Positions 31,575 to 42,051 of a stretch of 64,000 bases of DNA are shown in pieces. The stretch's first letter is position 1. The number at the start of each line of letters is the position of its first letter. The notes under the pieces are model-generated. The model was given only the letters and a program-made list of their open reading frames with translations. It had not been told where the DNA came from and made no database searches. The translations under genes were made by a program, and so were the position numbers. This DNA is from Megaustenia siamemsis (taxonomy: Eukaryota; Mollusca; Gastropoda; Stylommatophora; Ariophantidae): positions 63,208,178 to 63,272,177 of the forward strand of contig JAVIAB010000059.1 in the NCBI GenBank assembly GCA_032433765.1, read 5' to 3'.

Positions 31575-33345
31575 ACTATAAAATCCTGAAATCTGAAGTA
31601 GAAAAAGCTATAAAACAATGAAAAAGGGAAAGGCGGCAGGACCTGACAATATACAAATAGAGATGATACAGGAACTAGAAGATTTTGGCATCGAAGTGAT
31701 CACATACATATGCAATGACATATACCATACAGAATACATACCAAACGAACTAAAAACATCAACTTGCATTGCATTGCCTAAAAAGAATGGTGCAGTTGAA
31801 TGCAGAACAATAAGCCTAATGAGCCAGGTAACAAAAAATTTACTAAAATTTATACAGGGAAGGATTCAGAATAAAATTAATACTGAATTAGATGAGCAAC
31901 AATTTGAATTCAGGAAAAACAGTGGCACAAATGAAGCCATATTTAGCATGAGAACATTGATTGAAAAGTACACAGAAGTAAACAAAACAATATATGCCTG
32001 CTTCATAGACTACAGCAAAGCTTTCGATAGAATACACCATAACCAACTTATAGACTACCTAAAGGATATAAATCTAGACGACACAGACATACGACTAATA
32101 TGTAATTTGTACTGGGAGCAAACAGCAATAATAAAATATAACTCTACACCCATGGACATAAAAAGAGGAGTAAGAAAAGGATGCATCCTGTCACCAAGCT
32201 TGTTCTATCTATACACTGAGCAAATCTTTAAAAACATCTCAGAGATGCCAGGCCTAAAAATTAATGGAAAGATAATCAATAACCTGTAGGAGCCGCGATA
32301 GCTCAGTGGTTAGTGAACTGGACTACAAAGGACAAGAGGTAGGGTTCGATCCCAACCGACGGCTCCGGTTCACCCAGCCGTAAATGGGTACCGAATTTTT
32401 TTCTGGGAAAGTAAAGCGGAACGGGCGTAATACCGACCACATTACCCCAAAAATCATGTGCCGAAGGTCTGTAAAATTGATGGTCACTAACACCATATTC
32501 GCCACTTGGTGTGACGGGGGTACTTCACTTTTTTTTTTTTTAATCAATAACTTAAGATATGCTGATGATACTGTTCTACTAGCAGTAAATCCTAAAGACC
32601 TACAACAATTGCTTAATGTGATAAACATAACAAGCAAAAAATATGGACTAGATATGAATATCAAAAAGACTAAAACTATGATCATAAACAAAGAAAATTC
32701 TCAAGACCTACAATTAAATATCACAGTGGAGTGAAAACATCTGGAGACAGTCCAGAACTACAACTACCTGGGAAATAGTATAACCAATGATGGAAAATGT
32801 AAAATTGAAATAAACAAAAGAATAGGTATGGCAAAAAGTAATTTTAATGCTATGAAAAATATACTAACAACAAAACAAATGTCAGCAGGGCTGAAACTAA
32901 GAATGGCAAAATGTTACATTTTCTCAATATTCCTGTATAGTGCAGAAACATGGACATTAGACAAGAAAACAGAACAGAAAATTGAAGCCTTTGAAATGTT
33001 AATTTATAGAAGAATAGGTAGAATTGGATAGAAAGAAAAGAAAACAAACGATGAAGTTTTAAAACAACTGAAAATAAAAAGAGAACTACTAAATACAATT
33101 AAGACAAGACAAATGACATTTTTGGGACATGTTAAAAGACAGAACAGCCTACTAAAAGTAATATTGGAAGGGAAAATACAAGGTAAAAGAGGCAGAGGCA
33201 GACCAAGACTAACATAGACGAGTAACATCAAAAGATGGACAAGTCAATCTATGACAGCCTGCCCCATCAACGCAAGAAACAGAGTAGAATGGCGATCCAT
33301 GGTAGCCAACCTTCGTTGCGGAGAAGGCACTCGATGATGATGATG
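31575..33345 (+). mobile_element. LINE-F, RT and C-terminus, interrupted by SINE-1
   Basis: Reverse-transcriptase motifs are MKKGKAAGPDNIQIEM (31618 onward), ALPKKNGAVECRTISL, QQFEFRKNSGTNEA, CFIDYSKAFDRIHH (31990-32040) and RKGCILSPSLF. The frame runs 224 codons to NGKIINNL, where SINE-1 intervenes (32284-32540), and resumes with the catalytic LRYADDTVLL at 32551-32580. After one frameshift near 32735 come SAETWTLDKKTEQ, KTNDEVLKQLK, GKRGRGRPRLT and LRCGEGTR with an ATG tail near 33330. Two in-frame TAG codons (about 33028 and 33217) add to the damage. The endonuclease part is absent. Confidence 0.93.
32284..32540 (+). mobile_element. SINE-1 inserted in LINE-F, with 11-bp target-site duplication
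   Basis: Identical taatcaataac repeats lie at 32273-32283 and 32541-32551. Box A is tagctcagtgg (32299-32309) and box B is ggttcgatccc (32343-32353), both well preserved. The body is standard and the tail is a T-run (32529-32540). Without the SINE and one duplication the LINE frame continues from INN into LRYADD, so the insertion happened when that part of the LINE was still in frame. Confidence 0.96.
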
Positions 33346-33564
33346 CATAGAGATTATGCAGTCCGTGATGGTCGTTACGGTGATTCGGAAGAAACCATTT
33401 TGAGCTGCGCGCCATTTATGTAGATTGCATCATGTTCAATAGAACAGTATGAACGTAAATGCGTGTAATTCTTACAGAACGCAACATGCTCAATAGAGAA
33501 ATATGAACGGTCAGGATGAACACTTTGTTGGTTATTGGAACGAGAGCTAAGCAGATATCATCAT
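33346..33564. other. Unassigned sequence with a short direct duplication
   Basis: A diverged direct repeat of about 57 bases is visible (gttcaatagaacagtatgaa near 33433 and gctcaatagagaaatatgaa near 33490). Nothing else is identified. Confidence 0.4.
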
Positions 33565-34015
33565 CATCATCAAGTACCGGGCCTGCTGGCATAGGTGATC
33601 ATGTCTCTCAACAACTTTCTGTCACGACAGTTATTCATAATTTTTGTTGTTGGCCTTCTGCTAAGCCATTCTCTTAAGTTGTCCAGTATTTTTTTCCTCT
33701 TTGCTTTCCTCTATCTCTTCGTCCCACAATTTTCCCAGTTGTTACAATATATTCCAGCTGTTCTCTTCTCATTACATGACCACAAAATGATGATTATTTC
33801 ATCCTAATATTGGAAATTAACTCTCTTTTTGCTTTGGCCTCTTTCACAACGTTTTCATTACTCTTCTTAGCTGTCCATGGTATTCTCAACATTCTTCTGT
33901 AAAACCACATTTCTGCAGCATCCTGTGATTTTCTTGTTTGTTGTCCTGTTGTCCATGATTCACATCCATATGTGAAGACTGGCTCTATATAACATTTAAG
34001 AACTCTTTTTCTTAA
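33565..34015 (-). mobile_element. LINE-E, C-terminal end
   Basis: The 3' end is atcatcatcatcaagtacc, the complement of the LGT stop and ATG tail. Minus-strand coding includes the complement of MIMSLN-side sequence, with VVKEAKAKRELIS-like, FCGHVMRREQLEYI-like and WTTGQQTRKSQDAAEMWFY-like segments. It aligns with 7983-8300 and 49090-49440. The 5' truncation lies near 34015. Confidence 0.82.
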
Positions 34016-34607
34016 GTGGTTAATGCTTCCTTTTATGACAAGAAAGGTTAGGGCACTTATTATTCTTCATAGAGTTTACTAGGTAGGTGGGGCGTGGATG
34101 CGATCTGTCGCAAGTTTAACAAAGAAAAAAACCATCAGTATCTGCACCTTTGTCCGTCATTTACGCCATCGGCATGGGTAGATTTGTTTTAAAATGTTGC
34201 CCGGGCTGCGCGCTGTCATGTGCCTTTTTGTCATTGAAATACTGGTACAAACACGATTCCGACGATGTATTTTAAGGCTTGGAAAAGTTACTGTAGTGCA
34301 TCTTTTTTTTTTAAAACAAGTAACATGCCAAACACTTTACATAAGTTTGATACAATACGCTGTAGTAGTGTTGATTTATTTGACGTAGTTACAGTAGTTT
34401 CTGATATAACAATTGCGCGAGAAATGTGTAAATCATGAAGATAATACCAGCCACATATTGATTAATGTTAAAGACAGAGTCATAAACTGATGTATCTAAT
34501 AAAGGGGATGGCGTGACATTTTTTTCAAATACTGCAATCAACGTGTCTCAGATGATGCTAATCATATTCATAGGATGAATTGATTTACTATATTTTAACG
34601 TAAACAT
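34016..34607. other. Unassigned sequence
   Basis: A 64-codon ORF at 34194-34388 has no recognised motif. No repeats are shared with other regions. Confidence 0.35.
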
Positions 34608-34892
34608 CATCATCATCGAGTGCCTTCTTCGCAACGAAGGTTGGCTACCATGGATCGCCATTCTACTCTGTTTCTTGCTTTGATGGTGCAGTTGTCATAG
34701 ATTGACTTGTCCATCTTTTGATGTTACTCGTCTATGTTAGTCTTGGTCTGCCTCTTTTACCTTGTATTTTCCCTTCCAATATTACTTTTAGTAGGCTGTT
34801 GTGTTTTTTAACATGCCCCAAAAATGTCATTTGTCTTGTCTTAATTGTATTTAGTAGTTCTCTTTTTATTTTCAGTTGTTTTAAAACTTCAT
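34608..34892 (-). mobile_element. LINE-F, 3' end running into a tandem array
   Basis: From 34608 (catcatcatcgagtgccttc, tail and GTR stop) the minus-strand coding gives SMVANLRCEEGTR-like, GKRGRPRLT-like, FLGHVKKHNSLLK and KLKIKRELLNT-like segments. At the position encoding KTNDEVLKQLK the sequence turns into a repeat of that same segment (array 34877-35330). The upstream part of the LINE is not seen beyond the array. Confidence 0.87.
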
Positions 34893-35330
34893 CGTTTGTT
34901 ATCTTATATCGTTTGTTATCTCGTTTGCTTTAAAACGTCATCGTTTGTTATCTTATATCGTTTGTTATCTCGCTTGTTTTAAAACTTCATCGTTTGTTAT
35001 CTTATATCGTTTGTTTTAAAACTTCATCGTTTGTTATCTTATATCGTTTGTTATCTCGCTTGTTTTAAAACTTCATCGTTTGTTATCTTATATCGTTTGT
35101 TATCTCGTTTATTTTAAAACTTCAGCGTTTGTTATCTTTTATCGTTTGTTATCTCGCTTGTTTTAAAACTTCATAGTCTGTTATCTTATATCGTTTGTTA
35201 TCTCCTTCATTTTAAAACTTCATCGTTTGTTATCTTATATCGTTTGTTATCTCGTTTATTTTAAAACTTCATCGTTTGTTATCTTATATCGTTTGTTATC
35301 TTGTTTATTTTAAAACTTCATCGTTTGTTT
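34877..35330. repeat. Minisatellite, about 49-bp unit, about 9 copies, LINE-derived
   Basis: Units contain TTTTAAAACTTCATCGTTTG, then TTATCTTATATCGTTTGTTA and TCTCGTTT. The first part is the LINE-F coding segment for TNDEVLK on the minus strand, and the array grows directly from the flanking LINE-F fragment. Within the unit, tcgtttgttatct is itself duplicated, so a short internal duplication probably preceded the expansion. Confidence 0.93.
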
Positions 35331-35549
35331 AACGTAAACAAACTCAAGCAATTGTTCTATGTTTTCCACCTGGAGTATGATAAATGTTAAATGCCTGTAC
35401 GACATTGACTTCATTTATCTTGATTTGGTGAAAATAAGGGATAAGATGTAACAACACATTGTCATAAACTCAGACAAGTGGATCACGTAGGCATCACTGA
35501 ATAGAGAGTAGCCAATATAACAAAGAGACATGGAAAATGTATAGAGAAA
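35331..35549. other. Unassigned sequence
   Basis: No gene or repeat is recognised. Confidence 0.35.
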
Positions 35550-35665
35550 AAAAAAGAAAAAAGCGGTATGGTTAAAGCTTTTTGTAATAGGTGGACAACA
35601 CAAATTAGAACACCATTTCGGCTCAGTATGCCTTCAGCAGGAAAATACAACAACAAAAAACACAG
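35550..35665 (+). repeat. Dispersed repeat R7, copy 1
   Basis: This aligns with 41925-42020: ggtatggttaaagc, gtggacaacacaaatt, agaac and tttcggctca, then an acaaatatgtattt-like segment. The function is unknown. It may be part of a larger interspersed element. Confidence 0.6.
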
Positions 35666-35734
35666 ATATGTATTTAAACCAAAAGAAATAATAAATAATA
35701 ATAATAAATAATTTCAAAATTGAATGAGAAAATC

Positions 35735-36347
35735 AACAAACGGGTCATCAACAAACGGGTTATTAACAAACGGGTCAGTAACAAACAGGTCATCAGCAAA
35801 CGGGTCATCAACAAACGGGTCATCAATAAACGGATCATTAACAAACGTCTCGAGAATACTAGATCAATAAACGGGTCATTAACAAACGCACCGAGAATAC
35901 TAGATCAATAAATGGATCATTAACAAACGCCTCGAGAATACTAGATCAATAAACGGGCCATTAACAAACGCATCGAGAATACTAGATCAATAAACGGGTC
36001 ATTAACAAACGCATCGAGAATACTAGATCAATAAACGGATCATTAACAAACACCTCGAGAATACTAGATCAATAAACGGGTCATTAACAAACACATCGAG
36101 AATACTAGATCAATAAATGGATCATTAACACACGGCTCGAGAATACTAGATCGATAAACGGGTCATTAACAAACGCATCGAGAATACTAGATCAATAAAT
36201 GGATCATTAACAAACGCCTCGAGAATACTAGATCAATAAACGGGTCATTAACAAACGCATCGAGAATACTAGATCAATAAATGGATCATTAACAAACGTC
36301 TCGAGAATACTAGATCAATAAACGGGTCATTAACAAACGCATCGAGA
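35735..36347. repeat. Nested minisatellite: 15-bp units then 41-bp units
   Basis: From 35735 to about 35840 the unit is 15 bp (acgggtcatcaacaa). From there a 41-bp unit appears containing CATTAACAAACGCATCGAGA and ATACTAGATCAATA. Two versions alternate (aacgggtc with gcatcgag, and aatggatc with gcctcgag), giving an approximate 82-bp higher-order repeat. The array is interrupted by LINE-J and resumes at 36912-36945. Confidence 0.95.
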
Positions 36348-36911
36348 GTTATTGAGTTATTGAGTTATTTGCGGGTCATCATCATTGCACTCCGAACATG
36401 TCCATAGGTGCTCAGATCCCCTCCTCAGCAATTCCCTCAGTGTCCAGCGACTGACGACTCCAGTTCTATGTTGGTTGATAAGTCTTCTTACACGGCCACC
36501 AAGTTTCTCATTTCTGGCTGTGCCCATCTTAACTCCCATTTCCATCATCCGAAGAAGTGACGTTGATCTGTGTTTGTCGAAGTCCTGTGCTCTTCCCACA
36601 TCTCGGAGTGCATTGATGACGTCCGCCCGATCCATCGGTTGCCCGTCCTCAACGACAGCGCAGCTAGCCAACCTGTCCGCTCTCTCATTTCCCCGTACTC
36701 CCGCATGTCCAGGGACATAGACAAAGGTGACCTTACGTATTTTGGATTTCTGCAACGACTCTACCCATTGCATGCGTACAAAGCCCGCCTCCACTTTTTT
36801 TATCATGCTCATCGAATCACTCAGTATACATGCGTGGATGTAGTCTTGTGACTCTAACCATTTCAATGCCTTGGTCACTGCCATCACCTCCACTGTCATG
36901 CTACTCGTGGT
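36348..36911 (-). mobile_element. LINE-J, inserted in the 41-bp minisatellite
   Basis: It is flanked by a 13-bp direct repeat, aaacgcatcgaga, at 36335-36347 and 36912-36924. That repeat is part of the minisatellite unit, so the LINE landed within an existing array. On the minus strand it is 5'-truncated within RNase H and ends with (aactcaat) repeats. It is the longest and least damaged LINE-J copy. Confidence 0.95.
36357..36899 (-). CDS. LINE-J RNase H and C-terminal region, 180 codons, intact frame
   Basis: The open frame begins inside the RNase H domain because the element is 5'-truncated, so the Met is not a native start. It shows TVEVMAV (Glu4), ILSDSMSMI (Asp28), then VYVPGHAGVRGNERADRLAS (61-79, Asp75), which are three of the RNase H acidic positions. 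After this come a linker (GQPMDRADVINALRDVGRA) and a C-terminal domain ending HLWTCSECNDDDPQIT. In a full-length LINE this region would remove RNA from the RNA/DNA hybrid. No reverse transcriptase remains here. Confidence 0.88.
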   Translation of the reverse strand: MTVEVMAVTKALKWLESQDYIHACILSDSMSMIKKVEAGFVRMQWVESLQKSKIRKVTFVYVPGHAGVRGNERADRLASCAVVEDGQPMDRADVINALRDVGRAQDFDKHRSTSLLRMMEMGVKMGTARNEKLGGRVRRLINQHRTGVVSRWTLRELLRRGSEHLWTCSECNDDDPQITQ

Positions 36912-37004
36912 AAACGCATCGAGAATACTAGATCAATAAATGAAATTGGTGAACAGACAGAATATTTAAAACACAAGCAAACATAACATCAGGAGAGACC
37001 AACC

Positions 37005-37320
37005 GTAGAGTATCAGTATCGTGTGCCGACTCGACATCAGAGCTTCGCTACCATAAGTCTTCATTTCATATCTCTCGTACTTTAATAGCACACTGTACCA
37101 TCAGTTCTCCTGTCCATCTTTTCTTCGTTTTTCTTATATTTTCACCTCCAAGTGAACTTTTAGAAGTTTATTGTGTTTCATTATGTGTTAACAAAACAAT
37201 TCACTAGATTTATTTGTCTTCATTTTCATATATTTCAAAAAATTATTATTTTGTTTTTTACTTTGTCCAAGCAATTTTCAGATTTCTCTATAAATCCACA
37301 TTTCAATGACTTCATTGTTT
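37005..37320 (-). mobile_element. LINE-F-related C-terminal fragment (decayed)
   Basis: The minus strand encodes EVIEMWIYREI, then the LFCQHIMKHNKLLKVHLEV-like segment, a basic KRRKDGQ-like tract, and a QCAIKVREI-like end. The order matches LINE-F (AFEMWIYRRIG, HVKRHNSLLKVILEG, GKRGRGRPR, CTIKARDRAEW). Divergence is strong, so it may be a related family. Confidence 0.65.
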
Positions 37321-37384
37321 TCTTCCTTTTTTTTTTCTTCTGAACAGCACGAGGTACTGAACTGAATAAATACACCATATATCG

Positions 37385-38004
37385 ACGCGTTGCAAGCTGG
37401 CTCCACTCGACACTGAAAGGCAAATGAGGAAGTAAATAAAAAGAACATTTATTCCTATCCTCTTAAAAATTCCCCTTTTTTTCAAATTTCCCTTAAATTA
37501 TGTTTTAACAATGAACAAAACACATACAGATGCTTTAATTTAATAAATCTTCAAACACTATCCAAACCAACAAATGCAGTTAATGTCTTTTATTTTTTCC
37601 AGACTATTTGTTTATTTATGAGCGATGCCATCTGCAGTCACTAGGCCGCCACACTTTCGGAATAAAAACATATGGTCGGCATTTTCAGAACTGTATTAAC
37701 CCCAAAGTCACGTTTGTTGTCAGCTGGTCTGAGCGGCGCAGCAGGAAGTCGAACATCCGACCACCTGGTTAGCACATAACCGCGTTATTCCCTTCACCAC
37801 AGCAATGAATATTTAATTATACAAACACACATTACACTTAAAAGGATAGCTTGTAAATAAATGTAATATAATAACGTGAGTGTTTTAATGAAATGTGACA
37901 AAGTAACGAATCTTTCACTGAATAAAACTCAATATAAACGACAATTCACAAACAACAGAGATAGACTCAAGATGCAACAACGTTTGTCAAACCATTGGAC
38001 AGTT
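37385..38004. other. Unassigned sequence with a LINE-B tail scrap
   Basis: At 37398-37435 tggctccactcgacactgaa and aggcaaatgaggaa match the extreme 3' end of LINE-B (compare 1250-1275). The rest (37440-38004) contains no gene or repeat that I recognise. Confidence 0.45.
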
Positions 38005-38500
38005 ATGTTGGACTTTTGTCTAACAAGGAAATAACTATCGAGGCAAAACGAGTATTCTAAAATACAATTACATCTCAACGCTGGTGCTACCATTGCCAAA
38101 ACTGGACCCTAGATGCAAGAACTATAAGAAAAACAACCACTACTGAGGTGAAATTTTTAGATGAATGACAGGAAACAGTCTCAGAGATAACATCAGAAAT
38201 GAGGAACTGGGAAAAAAGGAAAGAATAGCCCCTACCAAAGAATATATAAATAAACAACAGATAACATGGTTTGACCACGGGACAAGGCAGAGTGATCAAA
38301 AATCAACACAACGAGCACTCAACAAACGTTGCGAAAACACCAGACTCATGCGTGGACTACGAAAAAGATAGATTGACTGAATATTAGAAGCATTAGGAAA
38401 TATAACAGCAGCAGAGGCGAAGAGAAGAGCAAAATACCGCAAATTATATCTCCCCTCGACGCTAAAAGCAAATGAGGAAGGAAAAAAGAAGAGGAGGAAT
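38005..38500 (+). mobile_element. LINE-B, C-terminal end
   Basis: It starts with the same upstream segment as the 30.7-kb copy (gtctaacaaggaaataact and gaggcaaaacgag). The coding then gives KTWTLDARTI-like, MTGNSLRDNIRNEELGKK, EYINKQQITWFDHGTRQ, ALNKRCENTR, LRKR and LPST. A TAG follows the LRKR part (38369) and frameshifts are present. It ends with aatgaggaaggaaaaaagaag. Confidence 0.85.
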
Positions 38501-38576
38501 ATAAATGACTGAATTATGTCTTGCAACACCTCATTGAGCAAAGGGCTGCAACAACACTTTGCCAACTGACCCGGCT

Positions 38577-39122
38577 CTGCCCTACCTTCTCCAGCTGAGC
38601 CGCCTGCCCTACTTCTCAAACTGAGCCTGTATGCCCTATTTCCTTTTACTGAGCCTGTCTGCCCTACTTCTCATCCTGAGCCGGTTCTGCCCTACTTCTC
38701 AACCAGAGCCGGTCTGCCCTACTTCTCAAACTGAGCCGGTTCTGCCCTACTTCTCAACCAGAGCCGGTCTGCCCTACTTCTCAAACTGAGCCGGTTCTGC
38801 CCTACTTCTCAACAAGAGCCGGTCTGCCCTACTTCTCAAACTGAGCCGGTTTTGCCCTACTTCTCAAACTGAGCCGGATCTGCCCTACTTCTCAAACTGA
38901 GCCGATTCTGCCCTACTTCTCAACAGAGCCGATCTGCCCTACTTCTCAAACTGAGCCGGTTTTGCCCTACTTCTCAAACTGAGCCGGATCTGCCCTACTT
39001 CTCAAACTGAGCCGATTCTGCCCTACTTCTCAACCAGAGCCGGTCTGCCCTACTTCTCAAACTGAACCGGATCTGCCCTACTTCTCAAACTGAGCCGGTT
39101 CTGCCCTACCTTCTCCAACTGA
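38577..39122. repeat. Minisatellite, 28-bp unit, about 19 copies
   Basis: Units contain GCCCTACTTCTCAAACTGAG and CCGGTTCT. A second form has CAACCAGAGCCGGT and is one base shorter, and the two alternate in the first half to give a roughly 55-bp period. No LINE motif is recognised in the unit. It lies 75 bases after a LINE-B end. Confidence 0.95.
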
Positions 39123-39339
39123 TGCCACATCCATCCTTTAGCCTTTGTTTCTGCCTCGACGGTTCTTCTCCACGACTACTTGGACCTTTCCACTTTCATA
39201 GTTCCTTGTGGATTCCAGTTCTTTGACTGTCGTGCAATTTTTCCTTGTGGTCTTCACAGTGTTTGGCCAGTCTATACTAATTTCCTTTCAATGGTCTCCG
39301 TTCCTATTAGTATCTAGAAAGTTCATTAAATATGATCAA
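39123..39339. other. Unassigned sequence
   Basis: There is no gene or repeat. It separates the 28-bp array from an AT-rich repeat. Confidence 0.35.
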
Positions 39340-39655
39340 CTATTATTATGTATAAATATAAATAGATATCATTACATAGAAATAGAAATATATATATAAT
39401 ACTATAAAAATAAATTTCATTACATATAAATATATATCATTAACTATAAATAGATATAATTACATATAAATATATATCATTAAATATAAATAGATATAAT
39501 TACATATAAATATATATAATTAAATATAATATATATCATTACATATAAATATATATCATTAAATATAAATAGATATCATTGCATATAAATATATATCATT
39601 AAATATAAATAGATATCATTACATATACATATACATATTTATCAATAAATATAAA
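39340..39655. repeat. AT-rich tandem repeat, roughly 20/40-bp unit
   Basis: Imperfect repeats of taaatataaatagatatcat and tacatataaatatatatcat alternate. It could adopt unusual helical structure because of the very high AT content, but no function is visible. Confidence 0.88.
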
Positions 39656-39659
39656 TAGG

Positions 39660-40068
39660 TATCCTTGTCTTCTTACATGAGTCTTTGTCTTCTTACATGA
39701 GTCTTTGTCTTCTTACATGAGTCTTTGTCTTCTTACACGAGTCTTTGTCTTCTTACACGAGTCCTTGTCTTCTTACATGAGTCTTTGTCTTCTTACACGA
39801 GTCCTTGTCTTCTTACATGAGTCTTTGTCTTCTTACATGAGTCTTTGTCTTCTTACATGAGTCTTTGTCTTCTTACACGAGTCTTTGTCTTCTTACACGA
39901 GTCCTTGTCTTCTTACACGAGTCCTTGTCTTCTTACATGAGTCTTTGTCTTCTTACATGAGTCTTTGTCTTCTTACATGAGTCTTTGTCTTCTTACACGA
40001 GTCTTTGTCTTCTTACACGAGTCTTTGTCTTCTTACACGAGTCTTTGTCTTCTTACACGAGTCCTTGT
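39660..40068. repeat. Minisatellite, 20-bp unit, about 20 copies
   Basis: The unit is gtctttgtcttcttacatga with ATGA/ACGA and TTTG/CTTG variants. The pattern of variants repeats in blocks (for example three ATGA followed by two ACGA units), showing block duplication. A LINE-J 3' fragment begins immediately after it. Confidence 0.96.
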
Positions 40069-40195
40069 ACAGAACTGGAGTCGTCAGTCGCTGGACACTG
40101 CGAGATTTGCTCAGGAGTGGATCTGAGCACATATGGGCATGTTCGGAGAGCTATGATGAAGACCTGCAAATAATTCAATAATAAATCGATAAGGT
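40069..40195 (+). mobile_element. LINE-J, extreme 3' end
   Basis: It aligns with 28898-29005: ctggagtcgtcagtcgctgg, then atctgagcacatatgg and catgttcggag, ending caaataattcaataataa. The translation resembles VVSRWTLRDLLRSGSEHIW. It joins the 20-bp array directly. I do not see a target-site duplication. Confidence 0.85.
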
Positions 40196-40199
40196 GTAC

Positions 40200-40600
40200 C
40201 AACTTTGTGCATTGAATGTCAAACATGGACCTAAATGGTCCTAAATCACATTTAAGAAAGATCAATACATGTGAGATGCGATGCTTGAGAAAAGTAACAA
40301 ACAACACTAGAAGAGATAGAATACCAAATGAAACCATAAGAAAAATGGTAGGAATAAAACCCTGCCAAGAATATATAGAGCAACAACAAATTAAATGGTG
40401 TGGCCACCTGGTCAGAATGAACCCAATCACCATCAAGGGCGTTCTTCTCGAGAACGCAGAGAAAAAGACCAAGAGGAATACCCAGAAGAAGATGGATAGA
40501 TGCAGTGATAGAGATATGTAACAACAAAGAAACATCACTAATTCAGAGAGTTCGAGCAGCTCAAGAACGACACATGATATAAACCACGACACCTTTTAGG
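40200..40600 (+). mobile_element. LINE-C, C-terminal end
   Basis: The open frame (40216-40521) reads EMRCLRKVTNNTRRDRIPNE, then IRKMVGIKPCQEYIEQQQ, IKWCGHLVRMNPITIKG and a basic KKTKRNTQKKMDR tract. The last part is frameshifted. It has the LINE C-terminal architecture (RCLRK, GH, basic tract). Related to the fragment at 12.76 kb. Confidence 0.83.
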
Positions 40601-40829
40601 TATCAGTGAAAAGAGAAAAGAATGAAGAAGTCCTTGCGCATAAACCGATGTTTTACGTGCAGGCCGTGTATGCCAACAAAAATATGAATCAATGCTCGGT
40701 TCAAGGTAGCATGAATGGTAATATAAGCGAGTAGGAGAATTGGCACCTAATAAATATTGTGGACTAGTACGCTGAAGTTACACACAAGACCGATTTGCTT
40801 TTAAGAATGGCAACATCTGCCGTTGAACA

Positions 40830-41115
40830 ATTCGTCTTGTTCTTTATTTCAGCTCCCTGTGGAGCATAGGTCTTCAATAAACGCTTTCCAAACCGTTCTA
40901 GCTCTTGTCCTTCTTTTAAGATCATCCCATGTCTTAAAACATGGACACCTTCCACCTAACTTCTCCTAGAATAATTTGGATTTCATCTTTCTCTCTTCCC
41001 CTGGGGATTCAAAAAAAGAGCCTGTCGTGTAATACTCTGTTCTCATTCGTAGTGTGTTTCCTATCCAACGCCATCGTCCTCGTTGTATCTCTTCGTCTAC
41101 AAGTATTTCTTTGCG
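40830..41115 (-). mobile_element. LINE-A, C-terminal end
   Basis: The minus strand gives the RRWRWIGNTLR-like motif near 41090, then ESPGERER-like sequence, TWDDLKRRTRARTVWKAF-like sequence and IEDLCSTGS-like sequence, ending at the family's 3' sequence gctccacagggagctgaaat. It aligns with 360-620. Indels shift the frame several times. Confidence 0.8.
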
Positions 41116-41567
41116 TTAACTTGTGCCCGTTTATGAAGTTTTTGGGACTGAATCTTTTTACAGTACAGGGTTACAAGTCCCATGCCCAACGCTCTTTAGT
41201 CGCATCTTACGAACAGCGTTGAAATGTGGAATGTATACACGTTTAAAAAAAAAAAAATGAAGATTTTAGCTTTACACGGTGCAGCTGGTACGAGAGACTG
41301 CAACCTGCTTTTACCTGAAATTAACGAAAACGGATGGGTGTAGTCAGGACAGATTAGCCTGAGCAACCGTGAAATGCTCCTGTGCTTTATTTAACAATGT
41401 TGCATTATTTATCTGAGAGAGGAATGATTCACTTACACAGATGCTGTAGTTTACATTAAGTTGACTTGAATGATCTATTTCCAGGCGGAAAGCCACTAGA
41501 CAGTTCTTAACAAATACATTTAAATTATTCAATTCAAACGTGAAATCTGTCCTCTTGTGAAGGTAAA
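41116..41567. other. Unassigned sequence
   Basis: There is no gene or shared repeat. An A-run of 13 lies at 41245-41257. Confidence 0.4.
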
Positions 41568-41778
41568 GGTAAAGTACCAGACTTGAACCGGCGTCTTAGC
41601 ACGCGAGTTTCCACCCATATGTGCTCGGCCGTCTATTCAGAAATGTTCGGAGATTTCTGTATAGTGTCGTCTCAAGCATCGAAACTCAGATGCGAGGCGA
41701 CATCCCTCACCTTACCAGTGTAATACCCTGGTACCCATTTCTGCCAACGGCTTGGTTGTATGGGTCGTAAATATGGAC
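41568..41778 (-). mobile_element. SINE-2, body (5'-truncated)
   Basis: The minus strand matches the SINE-2 body at 3690-3890: gggtaccagggtattacac, gtcgcctcgcatctgag, tccgaacatttctgaatag, ggccgagcacatatggg and cgtgctaagacgccggttc. The tRNA-like head is absent. This second copy shows that SINE-2 is a dispersed family. Confidence 0.85.
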
Positions 41779-41924
41779 AGAATCGGACAGCAATGCAAGA
41801 AAAACATGCGAATATTTTAACTGGGTAAGGTCAAGACAAAGAAATGCACATAAATGTGTCAAAATGCGAAGCTGCGGTGAAGCTAACAGTGAGGAGAAAT
41901 GAAAAAATAAATAGGAAAAATATG

Positions 41925-42048
41925 GTATGGTTAAAGTTTCACGTAACAAGTGGACATCACAAATCAGAACGGCGTTTCGGCGCAAAGGCCTACAACAGGA
42001 ACAAACATGCACCAAAAGTACAAATATGTATTTTAAATAAATAAAAAA
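41925..42048 (+). repeat. Dispersed repeat R7, copy 2
   Basis: This aligns with 35550-35665: ggtatggttaaag, gtggacatcacaaatcagaa, gtttcggcgca and acaaatatgtattt. It is immediately followed by SINE-3. Confidence 0.6.
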
Positions 42049-42051
42049 AAT

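Noticed and set aside
32290..32360. Functional tRNA gene (box A and box B present)
   Set aside because: The sequence is the head of SINE-1, with many copies and target-site duplications. It does not continue into a proper acceptor stem and T-arm cloverleaf that I can fold.
34877..36347. CRISPR-like array of regular repeats
   Set aside because: The repeats are contiguous without unique spacers, and the surroundings are eukaryotic LINE and SINE sequence. They are minisatellites.
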